The translations under genes and the position numbers were made by a program. Positions 7,229 through 16,499 of a DNA stretch of 64,000 bases are shown one piece after another. The first letter of the stretch is position 1; each line of letters opens with the position of its first letter. The stretch lies in assembly GCF_008107625.1 (NCBI RefSeq), contig NZ_SDKK01000003.1:90750-154749 (forward strand), given 5' to 3'. This stretch comes from Zoogloea oleivorans. Lineage in GTDB: Bacteria; Pseudomonadota; Gammaproteobacteria; Burkholderiales; Rhodocyclaceae. Below the pieces are notes generated by a model. The model worked only from the letters and a program-made list of their open reading frames with translations. It was not told the DNA's origin and searched no databases.

Positions 7229-8298
7229 GCGCCCAATGTGAAGCCACCCTGAAGGCTGCGGCCGGCGCACCGATGAGCGTTTTCGAGCGCTACCTGACAG
7301 TGTGGGTCTTTCTGTGCATCGTCGCCGGGGTGGGGCTTGGGCAGCTCGCGCCGGGTGTCTTCCAGGCCATCGGGCGAATGGAGTTCGCCCAGGTGAATTT
7401 GCCGGTGGGCCTGCTGATCTGGGTGATGGTCATTCCGATGCTGGTGAAGGTGAATTTTGGCGCCCTGCATGAGGTGAAAGGCCATATGCGCGGCATTGGT
7501 GTGACGCTGTTCGTGAACTGGCTGGTCAAGCCTTTTTCGATGGCCTTCCTGGGCTGGCTGTTCGTACGCAACGTGTTCGCGCCGATGCTGCCGGCCGATC
7601 AGCTCGACAGCTACATCGCCGGGCTGATCCTGCTGGCGGCGGCACCGTGCACGGCGATGGTCTTCGTGTGGAGCCGCCTTTCCAACGGCGATCCGCTGTT
7701 CACGCTATCGCAGGTGGCGCTCAACGACACGATCATGGTGGTGGCCTTTGCTCCGCTGGTGGGTTTCCTGCTCGGTATCTCGGCGATCACCGTGCCGTGG
7801 GACACGCTGATCATCTCGGTGGTGCTCTACATCGTGATTCCGGTGATCCTCTCGCAGGTGTGGCGCAAGCTGCTGCTGGCAAAGGGGCAGGCGCATTTCG
7901 ATGCGGCGATGGAGAAGATCGGCCCGTGGTCGATCTGCGCGCTGCTTACCACGCTGGTCCTGCTCTTCGCCTTCCAGGGCGAGGCCATCCTCAAGCAGCC
8001 GCTGGTCATTGCGTTGCTGGCGGTGCCCATCCTGATCCAGGTCTTCTTCAACTCGGCGCTGGCCTACTGGCTGAACCGGGCGGTCGGCGAGAAGCACAGC
8101 GTGGCCTGCCCGTCGGCGCTGATCGGCGCCTCCAATTTCTTTGAACTGGCAGTGGCCGCGGCCATCGGCCTGTTCGGTTTCGAGTCCGGTGCAGCACTGG
8201 CGACGGTGGTTGGCGTGCTTATCGAGGTGCCGGTGATGCTGCTGGTGGTCAAAGTGGTGAATTCCAGCAAAGGCTGGTACGAAAGGAGTCCCGCATGA
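7225..8298 (+). CDS. acr3: ACR3-family arsenite efflux permease
   Basis: A 357-residue polytopic membrane protein with about ten helices, of the BASS/ACR3 class rather than ArsB. Family landmarks include LPVGLLIWVMVIPMLVKVNF, LILLAAAPCTAMVFVWSRLSNGDP with the essential Cys in the fourth helix region, and ALIGASNFFELAVAAAIGLFG. It exports arsenite, with the ArsA ATPase encoded downstream probably energising it. The start overlaps the arsC stop and the end overlaps arsD by 4 bases. The cytosolic N-terminus is about 20 residues. Confidence 0.93.
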   Translation: MSAQCEATLKAAAGAPMSVFERYLTVWVFLCIVAGVGLGQLAPGVFQAIGRMEFAQVNLPVGLLIWVMVIPMLVKVNFGALHEVKGHMRGIGVTLFVNWLVKPFSMAFLGWLFVRNVFAPMLPADQLDSYIAGLILLAAAPCTAMVFVWSRLSNGDPLFTLSQVALNDTIMVVAFAPLVGFLLGISAITVPWDTLIISVVLYIVIPVILSQVWRKLLLAKGQAHFDAAMEKIGPWSICALLTTLVLLFAFQGEAILKQPLVIALLAVPILIQVFFNSALAYWLNRAVGEKHSVACPSALIGASNFFELAVAAAIGLFGFESGAALATVVGVLIEVPVMLLVVKVVNSSKGWYERSPA

Positions 8299-8666
8299 AA
8301 AAGCTTGAAGTGTTCGACCCGGCGATGTGTTGCCCGACCGGCGTGTGTGGCGTGGATGTAGACCCGGCGCTGGCCCAGTTTGCCGCCGACCTGAAGTGGG
8401 TCGAGGCGCAGGGCGTGGCGGTGGCCCGTTACAACCTCGGCCAGGAGCCGCAGGCCTTTGCGGCCAACCCGGCGGTGATCGCCGAGATGCAAGCCGGCAT
8501 GGAGCGCCCGCCGATCCTCGCCGTGGATGGCCAGATCGTGTCCACCGGCCTTTACCCGACCCGCGCCCAGCTGGCGCAAAAGCTCGGCCTGGTGGCCACT
8601 GCCGACAAGCCGCGCATCCGCATTCCGGTGGTCGGTGGGTGTGAGCCCGGCTCCGGCTGCTGCTGA
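8295..8666 (+). CDS. arsD: ArsD arsenic metallochaperone
   Basis: A 123-residue thioredoxin-fold protein that binds As(III) and hands it to ArsA. The essential Cys12, Cys13 and Cys18 are all present (AMCCPTGVC), and extra cysteines end the protein (GCEPGSGCC). Length matches ArsD (about 120). Its start overlaps acr3 (ATGA), and arsA begins 10 bases after its stop, the usual arsD-arsA order. Confidence 0.94.
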   Translation: MKKLEVFDPAMCCPTGVCGVDVDPALAQFAADLKWVEAQGVAVARYNLGQEPQAFAANPAVIAEMQAGMERPPILAVDGQIVSTGLYPTRAQLAQKLGLVATADKPRIRIPVVGGCEPGSGCC

Positions 8667-8676
8667 GGACGCGACC

Positions 8677-10413
8677 ATGGCTTTGCCCGACGTCCGTACC
8701 CGTTACCTGTTTTTCACCGGCAAGGGCGGCGTCGGCAAAACGTCCCTGTCCTGCGCCACCGGTCTGGCCCTGGCCGAAGCCGGCCAGCGGGTGCTGATCG
8801 TCAGTACCGACCCGGCCTCCAACCTCGACGAAGTCCTCGAAACGCCGCTGGGCGCGACGCCGACGCAGGTGCTGCCGGGCCTCTTCGCCCTCAATATCGA
8901 CCCGGAAGCCGCCGCCGCAGCCTACCGGGAGCGCATGGTCGGGCCTTACCGGGGCATCCTGCCGGACGCGGCGATCCGCAGCATGGAGGAGCAGTTCTCC
9001 GGCGGCTGTACCGTCGAGATCGCCGCCTTCGACGCCTTCGCCGAACTGCTCGGCCTGCCGGCCCGCACGGTGGATTTCGATCACGTCATCTTTGATACCG
9101 CGCCCACCGGCCATACCCTGCGGCTGCTGACTCTGCCTTCCGCGTGGTCCGAATTCCTCGACACCAACGCGGGTGGTGCGTCCTGCCTCGGGCCGCTGTC
9201 GGGGCTCGACAAGCAGAAGGATCTCTACGCCGCTACGGTGGCCGAGCTGGCCGATCCGGCGCGCACCACCGTCGTCCTCGTCGCCCGTCCGGAAGCTGCG
9301 GCCTTGCGCGAGGCCGAGCGCACCCGCGCCGAACTTGCCGAACTGGGTGTGCGTAACCAGTGGCTGGCGGTGAATGGGGTGTTCGTCGCTGGCAGCGGCG
9401 ATGCCATTGCCGGCGCCATGAGTGATCGTCACGCCGGGGCGCTGGCGCACATTCCCGTCGGACTGAATGAACTGCCGCGCAGTGAAACGCCCTTCGTGGC
9501 CCGCGGCATGGTCGGGCTGGCAGCGCTGCGGGCGGCGCTGCAGCCGGTTGGCATGGCGCCGGAGGCCTGCGCGATGCCGGATGTGGCTTTGCCCGCCGGC
9601 CTGGCGCCTCTCATCGACCAGCTGGCCGCCACCGGCCACGGGGTGGTGATGACCATGGGCAAGGGCGGCGTCGGCAAGACGTCTGTTGCCGCTGCGCTCG
9701 CCCTGAGCCTCGCCCGGCGTGGTCACAAGGTGCTGCTGACGACTACCGATCCCGCGGCCCATCTGTCGTGGACGCTGGAACAAGCCGAGCCGAACCTGCG
9801 CATCGGACGCATCGATCCGGCTGCCGAAGTCGCCCGCCACCGGGACGATGTGCTGGCGAGGGCCGGCGCCGATCTGGATCCGAATGCCCGCGCCATGCTT
9901 GAAGAAGACCTGCGCTCCCCGTGCACCGAGGAAATCGCCGTTTTCCACGCTTTTGCCCGTACGGTGGAGGAGGGGCGCGACGCCTTCGTGGTGCTGGATA
10001 CGGCACCCACCGGTCACACCATCTTGTTGATGGATTCCGCCGAGGCCTATCACCGGGAGGTGCTACGCACCCGCGGCGACATGCCCGAGGCTGTGCGCCA
10101 GTTGCTGCCGCGCTTGCGCGACCCGGATTTCACTCGGGTGCTGATCGTGACCCTCGCCGAGGCCACGCCGGTGCACGAGGCCGAGCGCCTGCAGGCGGAT
10201 TTGCGGCGCGCACAGATCGAGCCCTTTGCGTGGATCATCAACCAGAGCCTGCTGGCCAGCGGCACGGTCGATCCGGTACTGGCCGCGCGCGTTGGCTACG
10301 AGGCGCCGTTCATCCGGCGCGTTGGCGAGTTGGCCATGCGGGTGGCGCTGGTGCCGTGGCTGGCCGAAGCGCCGGTCGGCGGCGCAGGTCTGGTGGGAAT
10401 GGTGAAAGCGTAG
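8677..10413 (+). CDS. arsA: ArsA arsenite-stimulated ATPase
   Basis: A 578-residue soluble ATPase with two homologous halves. Each has a deviant Walker A GKGGVGKTS (starting at residues 15 and 328) and a DTAPTGHT switch/signal-transduction segment. The linker is around 290-320. It docks on the efflux permease and is loaded by ArsD. The start at 8677 (MALPDVRTRYLFFTGKGG) is preferred to an upstream in-frame start at 8527, which would overlap arsD; spacing is GAGGACGCGACC-ATG. It is last in the operon, whose transcript probably ends at the palindrome beginning 8 bases after the stop. Confidence 0.94.
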   Translation: MALPDVRTRYLFFTGKGGVGKTSLSCATGLALAEAGQRVLIVSTDPASNLDEVLETPLGATPTQVLPGLFALNIDPEAAAAAYRERMVGPYRGILPDAAIRSMEEQFSGGCTVEIAAFDAFAELLGLPARTVDFDHVIFDTAPTGHTLRLLTLPSAWSEFLDTNAGGASCLGPLSGLDKQKDLYAATVAELADPARTTVVLVARPEAAALREAERTRAELAELGVRNQWLAVNGVFVAGSGDAIAGAMSDRHAGALAHIPVGLNELPRSETPFVARGMVGLAALRAALQPVGMAPEACAMPDVALPAGLAPLIDQLAATGHGVVMTMGKGGVGKTSVAAALALSLARRGHKVLLTTTDPAAHLSWTLEQAEPNLRIGRIDPAAEVARHRDDVLARAGADLDPNARAMLEEDLRSPCTEEIAVFHAFARTVEEGRDAFVVLDTAPTGHTILLMDSAEAYHREVLRTRGDMPEAVRQLLPRLRDPDFTRVLIVTLAEATPVHEAERLQADLRRAQIEPFAWIINQSLLASGTVDPVLAARVGYEAPFIRRVGELAMRVALVPWLAEAPVGGAGLVGMVKA

Positions 10414-10420
10414 GTGAGGC

Positions 10421-10450
10421 CTGTGGGTCGGACTTCAGTCCGACCCACAG
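10421..10450. repeat. REP-like palindrome, single unit
   Basis: Perfect 14-bp arms (CTGTGGGTCGGACT and its complement) separated by two bases, placed between the convergent arsA and yaiI stops. The same core GTGGGTCGGACTTCAGTCC recurs as paired units at 16433-16499 and 35742-35810, so this is a dispersed family rather than an ordinary terminator. It may still act as a bidirectional terminator here. Confidence 0.85.
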
Positions 10451-10451
10451 T

Positions 10452-10904
10452 TCAAGCGCGGAGCGCCTTTGCCAGAAAGCGGTCGAGCGCCCCGCCAAAC
10501 GCCTGCCGGTCGGCCTGGCTGAAGGCGTTGGGGCCGCCGGTCTGCACGCCGCTGCTGCGCAGTTCCTCGAGGAAGTTGCGCATCGACAGGCGCTCGGCGA
10601 TGTTGGCGGCGGTGTACATCTCGCCCCGCGGATTGAGGGCGTGGGCCTGGCGTTCGAGCACGGCCGAGGCCAGCGGAATGTCGGCGGTGATCACCAGGTC
10701 GCCGGCGGCCAGCTGGTCGACGATGTGGGCGTCGGCCACGTCGAAGCCCGACGGCACCTGAATGGCCCGGATGAAGCGCGACGGTGGCGTGCGCAGCATG
10801 CGGTTGGCGACCAGGACGGTGTGAATCTCCAGCCGCTCGGCGGCGCGAAAGATGATTTCCTTGACGACCACCGGGCAGGCGTCGGCGTCGATCCAGATCT
10901 GCAT
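10452..10904 (-). CDS. yaiI: YaiI/YqxD family protein (DUF188)
   Basis: A 150-residue cytosolic protein of the conserved DUF188 family, recognised by the start [24 protein letters not shown], the central [16 protein letters not shown] and the C-terminal [27 protein letters not shown]. The acidic DADACP and TADIPLA segments resemble a PIN/NYN-type nuclease metal site, but no activity is established for the family. Length is normal (about 150). It is convergent with arsA across the REP-like palindrome; no operon partner. Confidence 0.9.
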   Translation of the reverse strand: MQIWIDADACPVVVKEIIFRAAERLEIHTVLVANRMLRTPPSRFIRAIQVPSGFDVADAHIVDQLAAGDLVITADIPLASAVLERQAHALNPRGEMYTAANIAERLSMRNFLEELRSSGVQTGGPNAFSQADRQAFGGALDRFLAKALRA

Positions 10905-10967
10905 GGCAAGAGGCTGCGAGTGGGGGTGAGCGGAGTCTACTCTCCCGAGTCTGCCCGGTAGAACGTG

Positions 10968-10981
10968 CTGATAAAAATCAG
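10968..10981 (+). promoter_or_regulatory. FNR/ANR-like box upstream of fumarate reductase operon
   Basis: CTGAT-AAAA-ATCAG is a perfect dyad with the TTGAT-N4-ATCAA architecture, matching 8 of 10 consensus positions; the dyad extends to 7-bp arms (10966-10983). It lies in the 361-base gap between yaiI and frdC, about 285 bases before the frdC start. The rest of the gap is AT-rich at 10985-11075 and holds no convincing gene. Confidence 0.45.
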
Positions 10982-11077
10982 CAATTTGCCAAAAAATCCC
11001 CGTTTTCTGTTGAGCGCATGGCGATTTCGCGCGTCAGTCGTCTCTTTTTGCTCAGCATAAAATAGAAAAAGCGCCTA

Positions 11078-11092
11078 TGTTGCAGTGCAACA
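11078..11092. promoter_or_regulatory. Perfect TGC/GCA palindrome upstream of frdC
   Basis: TGTTGCA-G-TGCAACA, perfect 7-bp arms around one base. It overlaps a possible -35 (TTGCAG, 11080-11085) with TACATT 15 bases on. TGC-N-GCA dyads are typical of PhaR-type and similar betaproteobacterial regulators, so this is a candidate operator. The regulator is unknown. Confidence 0.4.
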
Positions 11093-11265
11093 AGCTGTGC
11101 TACATTGGAATCACAACAGAGTAGTCAGCTACCCATAAAAAACGCGGAGACAGCAGGCTCCGACACGGGACTGCCCTGGTGGACGGGCGTTTTGCCGTCT
11201 CTCCACAGGTTGCTGCCGGTCGGCCTTCACCCCCCAGCGGGGAACATTACTGCGGTCTTTCTATC

Positions 11266-12147
11266 ATGGCTCGTTCGCTCGAACAAACCGCTCTGGACCG
11301 GCCTCTCGCCGACTCCATCGTGCCGGGGCTTCCGGCCACCGCCGTCGCTTCGTCATCCGTCACCCGTGCCCGCTCGCGCAAGAGCCGCTGGCCGGCCCGC
11401 CTGGATCTGCTGCAAAGCGGCTCCGGCCTGTTTCTGGCGCTGTTCCTGGTGGCACACATGTTTTTCGTGTCGTCGATCCTGATCAGCAAGGATGCCTTCT
11501 ACACGGTGGCGCGCTTTTTCGAGGGGGCCGCCTTTCTCGGCAAGCCGCAGCCGTGGCTGGTGTCCTGCGTGGTCGGGGTGGTGCTGACTGTTTTCGTCAC
11601 CCATGCCTGGCTGGCGATGCGCAAGTTTCCAGCGAGCTTCCGCCAGTACAAGGTTTTCGTCGAACACAAGGAGCAGCTTCGCCACAGCGACACCGGCCTG
11701 TGGTGGATCCAGCTGTGGACCGGCTTTGCGCTGTTCTTCCTCGGCACGGTGCATCTCTACGGCATGCTCACCCAGCCCGAGATGATCGGCCCCTACGAGT
11801 CGGCCGACCGCATCTGGACCGGCACCATGTGGCCGCTCTACCTGCTGCTGCTCTTCGCGGTCGAAATCCACGGCAGCATCGGACTGTATCGCCTGGCCCT
11901 CAAATGGGGCTGGCTGGAAGGCCGTGATCCGCTGCTGGCGCGGCGTCGCCTGCGTATCGCCAAGACCTGTTTCAGCGTGTTCTTTCTGGGCCTCGGCCTC
12001 GTCACCTTGCTGGCTTACGTGCAACTGGGTATTGCCCATGCCGACAAGGCCGGTGAGCGCTACGTTCCGGCCAAGGCCGTGACCAAGACGGCCGCCGCCA
12101 AGGTGGATGGACTGGAGTTCGCCCTGTCCCGGCGTCCGAGGGGCTGA
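11266..12147 (+). CDS. frdC: Fumarate reductase cytochrome b subunit (Wolinella type)
   Basis: A 293-residue diheme membrane anchor with five predicted helices. Four histidines sit in the Wolinella-type heme-ligand contexts: [29 protein letters not shown] and [12 protein letters not shown]. It carries an N-terminal cytosolic extension of about 45 residues and a basic/Ala C-terminal tail. In the complex it passes electrons between menaquinol and the FrdB iron-sulfur centres. Start at 11266 ([11 protein letters not shown]) lacks a strong ribosome site; a GTG at 11179 is an alternative. FrdA begins 2 bases after the stop. Confidence 0.9.
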   Translation: MARSLEQTALDRPLADSIVPGLPATAVASSSVTRARSRKSRWPARLDLLQSGSGLFLALFLVAHMFFVSSILISKDAFYTVARFFEGAAFLGKPQPWLVSCVVGVVLTVFVTHAWLAMRKFPASFRQYKVFVEHKEQLRHSDTGLWWIQLWTGFALFFLGTVHLYGMLTQPEMIGPYESADRIWTGTMWPLYLLLLFAVEIHGSIGLYRLALKWGWLEGRDPLLARRRLRIAKTCFSVFFLGLGLVTLLAYVQLGIAHADKAGERYVPAKAVTKTAAAKVDGLEFALSRRPRG

Positions 12148-12149
12148 GC

Positions 12150-14129
12150 ATGCGGATCATCTACACCGACGTTCTCGTCATTGGTGGTGGCCTGGCGGGC
12201 CTGCGCGCCGCCGTTGGCGCCCGCCGTCGTGGCCACGACGTGACTATTCTCAGCCTTGTCCCGCCCAAGCGTTCCCATTCGGCGGCGGCCCAGGGCGGCA
12301 TGCAGGCCAGCCTCGGCAACACCGTCAAGGGCGAAGGCGACAACGAAGACGTACATTTCGAAGACACCGTGCGCGGCTCCGACTGGGGCTGCGACCAGGA
12401 AGTGGCGCGCCTTTTCGTGCACACCGCCCCGCAGGCAGTGCGCGAGCTGGCCGCCTGGGGCGTGCCGTGGAACCGGGTCAAGGCTGGCGACCGGGAAGTG
12501 GTGATGGATGGTAAGCGCGTCACCCTCACCGAGCGCGCCGAGGCCCATGGCCTGATCACCGCCCGCGACTTCGGTGGCACCAAGAAATGGCGTACCTGTT
12601 ATGTGAGCGACGGCACCGGCCACGCCATGCTGTACGCGGTCAGCGATCAGGCGGTGGCCGAGAGCATCCCCGTGCATGAGCGCATGGAAGCCATCGCGCT
12701 GATCCACGAAGGCGGCCGCTGTCACGGTGCCATCGTGCGCAATCTGGTGAGCGGCGAACTGTCGGCCTACGTGGCCAAGGCTACTTGTATTGCCACTGGT
12801 GGCTTCGGGCGCATCTACCGGGTCACCACCAATGCGGTGATCAACGAAGGCATCGGTTCGGCGATTGCGCTGGAAACCGGCGCGGCCGTGCTTGGCAACA
12901 TGGAGGCGGTGCAGTTTCACCCGACCACCATTTTCCCGGCCGGCATCCTGGTTACCGAAGGCTGTCGCGGCGACGGTGGGCTATTGAAAGACGCCGCCGG
13001 GCACCGCTTCATGCCCGACTACGAGCCCGAGAAGAAGGAACTGGCCTCCCGCGATGTCGTCTCCCGCCGCATGGAGGAACACATCCGCGCCGGCCACGGG
13101 GTCAAGACCCGCTTCGGCGACCATCTTCTGCTCGACATCACCCTGCTCGGCGCCGCCCACATCGACGGCAAGCTGCGCGAAGTGAAGGAGATCTGCCAGC
13201 ACTTCCTCGGCATCGACCCGGCCACCGACATGATCGCCGTGCGTCCGGCCCAGCATTATTCGATGGGCGGCATCCGCACCGACGCCTGCGGCCAGGCTCG
13301 CGGCCTCGCCGGCCTGTTCTCGTGTGGCGAGGCAGCCTGCTGGGATCTCCACGGCTTCAACCGCCTGGGTGGCAATTCGGTCGCCGAAACAGTGGTGGCC
13401 GGCATGATCGTCGGTGAAACCATGGCCGACTTCGTGGAATCTGCCGCAGGCGATCTGCAGGTTTCCACTGCGCTCGTGCGGGAATTCCTCGAACGGGAGC
13501 AGGTGAAGCTCGACACTCTGCTCATGGGCGACGGCACCGAAAAGGCCAGCGAGCTGATGCGCCGTATGCAGGAAATCATGACCGACAAGGTGGGTATTTT
13601 CCGTCGGGGCGATCTGCTCCAGGAGGCGGTAGACGAGTTGCAGGCCTTGCTGCTGAAGAGTCGCAAGATCGGCATCGCCACCAAGCGACCCGGCGCCAAC
13701 CCTGAACTGGTCACCGCCTACCGGCTGCAGAAAATGCTCAAGCTGGCCCTGTGCGTGGCCTACGGCGCCCTGCAGCGCACCGAGAGCCGCGGGGCCCATT
13801 ACCGGGAGGACTACCCGCAGCGTGACGATGCCCAGTGGCTCAAGCGCACCCTGGCCAGCTGGCACGACGACTTCCAGACCCTGCCGACCCTCGGCTACGA
13901 GGACCTCGACGTGGCCGCCATGGAGCTGCCTCCGGGCTGGCGTGGCTATGGTGCCCGGAACGCCATCGAACATCCGGCGACCGCTGCCCGCACGGCCGAA
14001 ATCGCCACCATCCGGAGCGCCTTCGGGCACGCCGACCGCTTCACGGTGCAACAGGCCCTGATGCCTTTTGAACACCTGGTGCCGGCGCGTTTTCGCGGCC
14101 GCAATGAACGACTTGGAGAATCATCATGA
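12150..14129 (+). CDS. frdA: Fumarate reductase/succinate dehydrogenase flavoprotein subunit
   Basis: A 659-residue flavoprotein. It has the N-terminal FAD dinucleotide fold ([14 protein letters not shown], residue ~8) and the covalent-FAD histidine motif [16 protein letters not shown] (near residue 43). Further landmarks are the [14 protein letters not shown] segment, the capping domain with [25 protein letters not shown], and the C-terminal helical domain. It catalyses fumarate-succinate interconversion on the cytoplasmic side. Gene order C-A-B, the diheme FrdC and the length follow the epsilonproteobacterial quinol:fumarate reductase rather than the four-subunit E. coli enzyme. It overlaps the next gene by 4 bases (ATGA). 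Confidence 0.94.
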   Translation: MRIIYTDVLVIGGGLAGLRAAVGARRRGHDVTILSLVPPKRSHSAAAQGGMQASLGNTVKGEGDNEDVHFEDTVRGSDWGCDQEVARLFVHTAPQAVRELAAWGVPWNRVKAGDREVVMDGKRVTLTERAEAHGLITARDFGGTKKWRTCYVSDGTGHAMLYAVSDQAVAESIPVHERMEAIALIHEGGRCHGAIVRNLVSGELSAYVAKATCIATGGFGRIYRVTTNAVINEGIGSAIALETGAAVLGNMEAVQFHPTTIFPAGILVTEGCRGDGGLLKDAAGHRFMPDYEPEKKELASRDVVSRRMEEHIRAGHGVKTRFGDHLLLDITLLGAAHIDGKLREVKEICQHFLGIDPATDMIAVRPAQHYSMGGIRTDACGQARGLAGLFSCGEAACWDLHGFNRLGGNSVAETVVAGMIVGETMADFVESAAGDLQVSTALVREFLEREQVKLDTLLMGDGTEKASELMRRMQEIMTDKVGIFRRGDLLQEAVDELQALLLKSRKIGIATKRPGANPELVTAYRLQKMLKLALCVAYGALQRTESRGAHYREDYPQRDDAQWLKRTLASWHDDFQTLPTLGYEDLDVAAMELPPGWRGYGARNAIEHPATAARTAEIATIRSAFGHADRFTVQQALMPFEHLVPARFRGRNERLGESS

Positions 14130-14464
14130 ATGCTCCCACCCACGCCGGTCTGCGCGTCATTACGCTGACGCTGCCGACCCTGAACGGTGTCGGTCATGCC
14201 TTCGAACTCCTTGAAACCCAGGACATGAGTCTGCTACTGGCACTCAAGGAGATCCGCGGTGCGCTGCCGGCCACCTTGCTGGATAACTTTGTCTGCCACG
14301 CTGGCGCCTGCAACACCTGCCGCATCCTGATCGACGGCAAGCCGGCCCTGCCGTGCACCACCTTTACCCGCGATCTGGCTAACCAGGTTCGCGTTGAACC
14401 GGGCAACCACGCCCAGGGCTGGGATGGCCTGCGCGACGACACGCGGCGGATGCACGGATGCTGA
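14126..14464 (+). CDS. Stand-alone 2Fe-2S ferredoxin-domain protein inside the frd operon
   Basis: A 112-residue protein homologous to only the N-terminal [2Fe-2S] domain of the FrdB encoded next. Its cysteine pattern [22 protein letters not shown] (written as C-x4-C-x2-C-x11-C) matches FrdB exactly, and ILIDGKPAL versus MLIDGKPGL is shared. It lacks the 4Fe-4S/3Fe-4S domain. It overlaps frdA by 4 bases and frdB by 7 bases, so it is translated as part of the complex operon. Role unknown: an extra electron carrier, a subunit, or a regulatory FrdB mimic. It is not a frameshifted piece of frdB, because frdB keeps its own full N-terminal domain. Confidence 0.8.
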   Translation: MNAPTHAGLRVITLTLPTLNGVGHAFELLETQDMSLLLALKEIRGALPATLLDNFVCHAGACNTCRILIDGKPALPCTTFTRDLANQVRVEPGNHAQGWDGLRDDTRRMHGC

Positions 14465-15207
14465 AGAAGAACACTCCCCCGGCCGCCGGCCCGCGCATCC
14501 TCACTTTGCGCGTGCTGCGCAGCAGCCCCTCCGAGGCCACCGAGCCCCACTGGCAGGACTTTCGGGTCGAGGAAGCCGAGGGCATGACCCTCTTCATCGC
14601 CCTCAACGAAGTCCGTGAAAACCTCGACCCTTCGCTGCAGTTCGACTTTGTGTGCCGGGCCGGCATCTGCGGCAGTTGCGGCATGCTCATCGACGGCAAG
14701 CCGGGCCTCGCCTGTTGCGCGCTGACCCGTGATTACGGCCCGGAAATCACCCTCGCGCCGCTGCCGGTTTTTGAACTGATCGGCGATTTGTCGGTGAACA
14801 CCGGCAAATGGATGCGCGGCACCGCCGAGCGCCTCGAAACCTGGATTCACTCCGACGCCGAGCCCTTGCTCACCGCCCTCGAACCGCGCATGGAGCCGGA
14901 GCTGGCCGAGGCCATCTACGAACTCGACCGCTGTATCGAATGCGGCTGCTGCGTGGCGGGCTGCGGCACCCTGCGCATGCGTGAAGAGTTTGTTGGCGCC
15001 ATCGGCCTCAACAAGATCGCCCGCTTCCGCCTCGATCCCCGCGACGAACGCAGCGACGAGGATTTCTACGAGCTCATCGGCGACGACACCGGCGTGTTCG
15101 GCTGCATGAGCCTGCTCGGCTGCCACGACGTGTGTCCGAAAGGCCTGCCGCTGCAAACGCAGATCGCCTTTCTGCGGCGGAAGATGGCGGTGGTCGGGCT
15201 GAAATAA
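14458..15207 (+). CDS. frdB: Fumarate reductase iron-sulfur subunit
   Basis: A 249-residue subunit carrying the electron-relay clusters. The N-terminal [2Fe-2S] site is CRAGICGSCGMLIDGKPGLAC. The C-terminal domain has CIECGCCVAGC and GCMSLLGCHDVCPKGLPL, the ligands for the [4Fe-4S] and [3Fe-4S] centres. Length is normal for FrdB/SdhB (about 240). It begins inside the preceding ferredoxin-domain gene (7-base overlap) and closes the operon. A gap of about 190 bases follows before dctP. Confidence 0.94.
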   Translation: MLKKNTPPAAGPRILTLRVLRSSPSEATEPHWQDFRVEEAEGMTLFIALNEVRENLDPSLQFDFVCRAGICGSCGMLIDGKPGLACCALTRDYGPEITLAPLPVFELIGDLSVNTGKWMRGTAERLETWIHSDAEPLLTALEPRMEPELAEAIYELDRCIECGCCVAGCGTLRMREEFVGAIGLNKIARFRLDPRDERSDEDFYELIGDDTGVFGCMSLLGCHDVCPKGLPLQTQIAFLRRKMAVVGLK

Positions 15208-15397
15208 GCCGGTTGTTCCGTTCTCCCCAGCTTCCTTGCGCAAGGTGGGCGAAGCTCGCGCATTTTGAGCGAATATCGCGCAAAGTGCGCAGCGAGCCTG
15301 ATTCTGTCGCCAGTCTCCCCGCTACCATGAATGCAGATGAGTTCTCCCGCACCGCGCGTGTTCGGGGCCGTCACCATTCAAAAATAAAGGAGACATG

Positions 15398-16378
15398 ATG
15401 AAACTGGACCACTTCCGCAAGCGCTTCACCTCCCTGCTGTCTGTGGCTTTGCTGTCGGCCTTGGCGCTCCCCGCTGCGGCGGCCGAGATCCAGGATCGCA
15501 ACTTCAAGGTTGCCATTGCCGTGAATGCCGGCACGGCCCACTACGACGGCGGGGTCAAGTTCTGTGAGCTGCTCGACAAGAAGAGCGGCGGCAAGATGAG
15601 GGCCAAGATGTATGGCGGCGGCGCGCTGGGCAAGGACACCGCAGTCGTGTCGTCGATGCAGGGCGGCATCATCGACATGGCGATCATGAACGCCAACCTG
15701 CTGACCGGCCTGGTGAAGGATTACGGCGTGCTGGACTTTCCGTTCGCGTTTGCCAACGAGAAGATCGCCTACAAGGTGCTCGACGGCGAATGGGGCACCA
15801 AGCTGAGCAACAAGCTGTAGGACAAGGGGCTGGTCGGCCTGGGCTTCTGGGAGATGGGCTACCTCAACTACCACTCCGGCAAGAAGCCGATCAACAAGGT
15901 GGAAGACATCGCCGGCCTGAAGATGCGCGTGACCGAAACCCCGCTGCAGATCGACTTCCAGAACGTGCTGGGCGCCAATGCGGTGCCGCTGCCTTTCGTG
16001 GAGGTGTACACGGCGCTGGAACAGCACACCGTCGATGGAGGCAACCAGACGCTGATCAACCTGGAAAAGAGCAAGTTCTACGAAGTGCAGAAGTTCGTGA
16101 CGATCACCAACCACATGTACAACCCGCAGATCCTGCTGATCAGCAAGAAGGTGTACGACAAGCTTTCCGCTGACGAGAAGAAGGTGCTCGGCGAAGCCGC
16201 TGCCGAGGCGCTGGCTTTCCTCAAGACGAAGATGACGGTGAGCGTGATGCCGCCGGAAGAAATCACCAAGATGAAGGAAAAGACCAAGCCGCTGATCGAC
16301 AAGTACAGCAAGCAGTACGGCGAGCAGACCGCCAGGGAAATGTTCGCGGAGATCGACAAGGCCAGCAAGGCCAGGTAA
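15398..16378 (+). pseudogene. dctP: TRAP dicarboxylate transporter solute-binding protein (DctP) with in-frame TAG
   Basis: Conceptual translation of 326 residues matches a full-length TRAP periplasmic binding protein: signal peptide (MKLDHFRKRF to PAAAA), GGALGKDTAVVSSMQGGIIDMA, GLKMRVTETPLQIDFQNVLGANAVPLPFVEVYTALEQ and a normal C-terminus. Codon 141 is TAG (15818-15820) and the same frame continues open and family-like on both sides (LSNKL-stop-DKGLVGLGFWEMGY). A single C-to-T change from CAG would explain it. AAAGGAG precedes the ATG at 15398. No dctQ or dctM permease genes follow, so it was an orphan binding protein even when intact. Sequencing error is possible. Confidence 0.85.
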
Positions 16379-16400
16379 TCGGAATTCGCTTCTTAGTTAA

Positions 16401-16425
16401 AAACCGGCCGCTGGCCGGTTTTTTT
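16401..16425 (+). terminator. Rho-independent terminator after dctP
   Basis: AAACCGGCC (16401-16409), loop GCT, GGCCGGTTT (16413-16421), then a T run to 16425. A textbook intrinsic terminator 22 bases after the dctP stop. Confidence 0.92.
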
Positions 16426-16432
16426 ACGCCTT

Positions 16433-16499
16433 CGTGGGTCGGACTTCAGTCCGACAGCGCACGCTCAGCCCGCCGAGTCGGACTGAAGTCCGACCCACG
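16433..16499. repeat. REP-like palindrome doublet (BIME-like)
   Basis: Two inverted copies of the unit seen at 10421 form 23-bp perfect outer arms (16433-16455 and 16477-16499) around a 21-base spacer. Each arm is itself palindromic (GTCGGACT-TC-AGTCCGAC). The right arm lies inside the 3' end of the alkA reading frame, which stops in the spacer. Confidence 0.9.

Noticed and set aside
7705..10053. 782-codon minus-strand frame
   Set aside because: Antisense shadow of acr3, arsD and arsA.
14126..14464. Frameshifted fragment of frdB
   Set aside because: FrdB downstream already has its complete 2Fe-2S domain, and this gene has its own start, stop and coupled overlaps.
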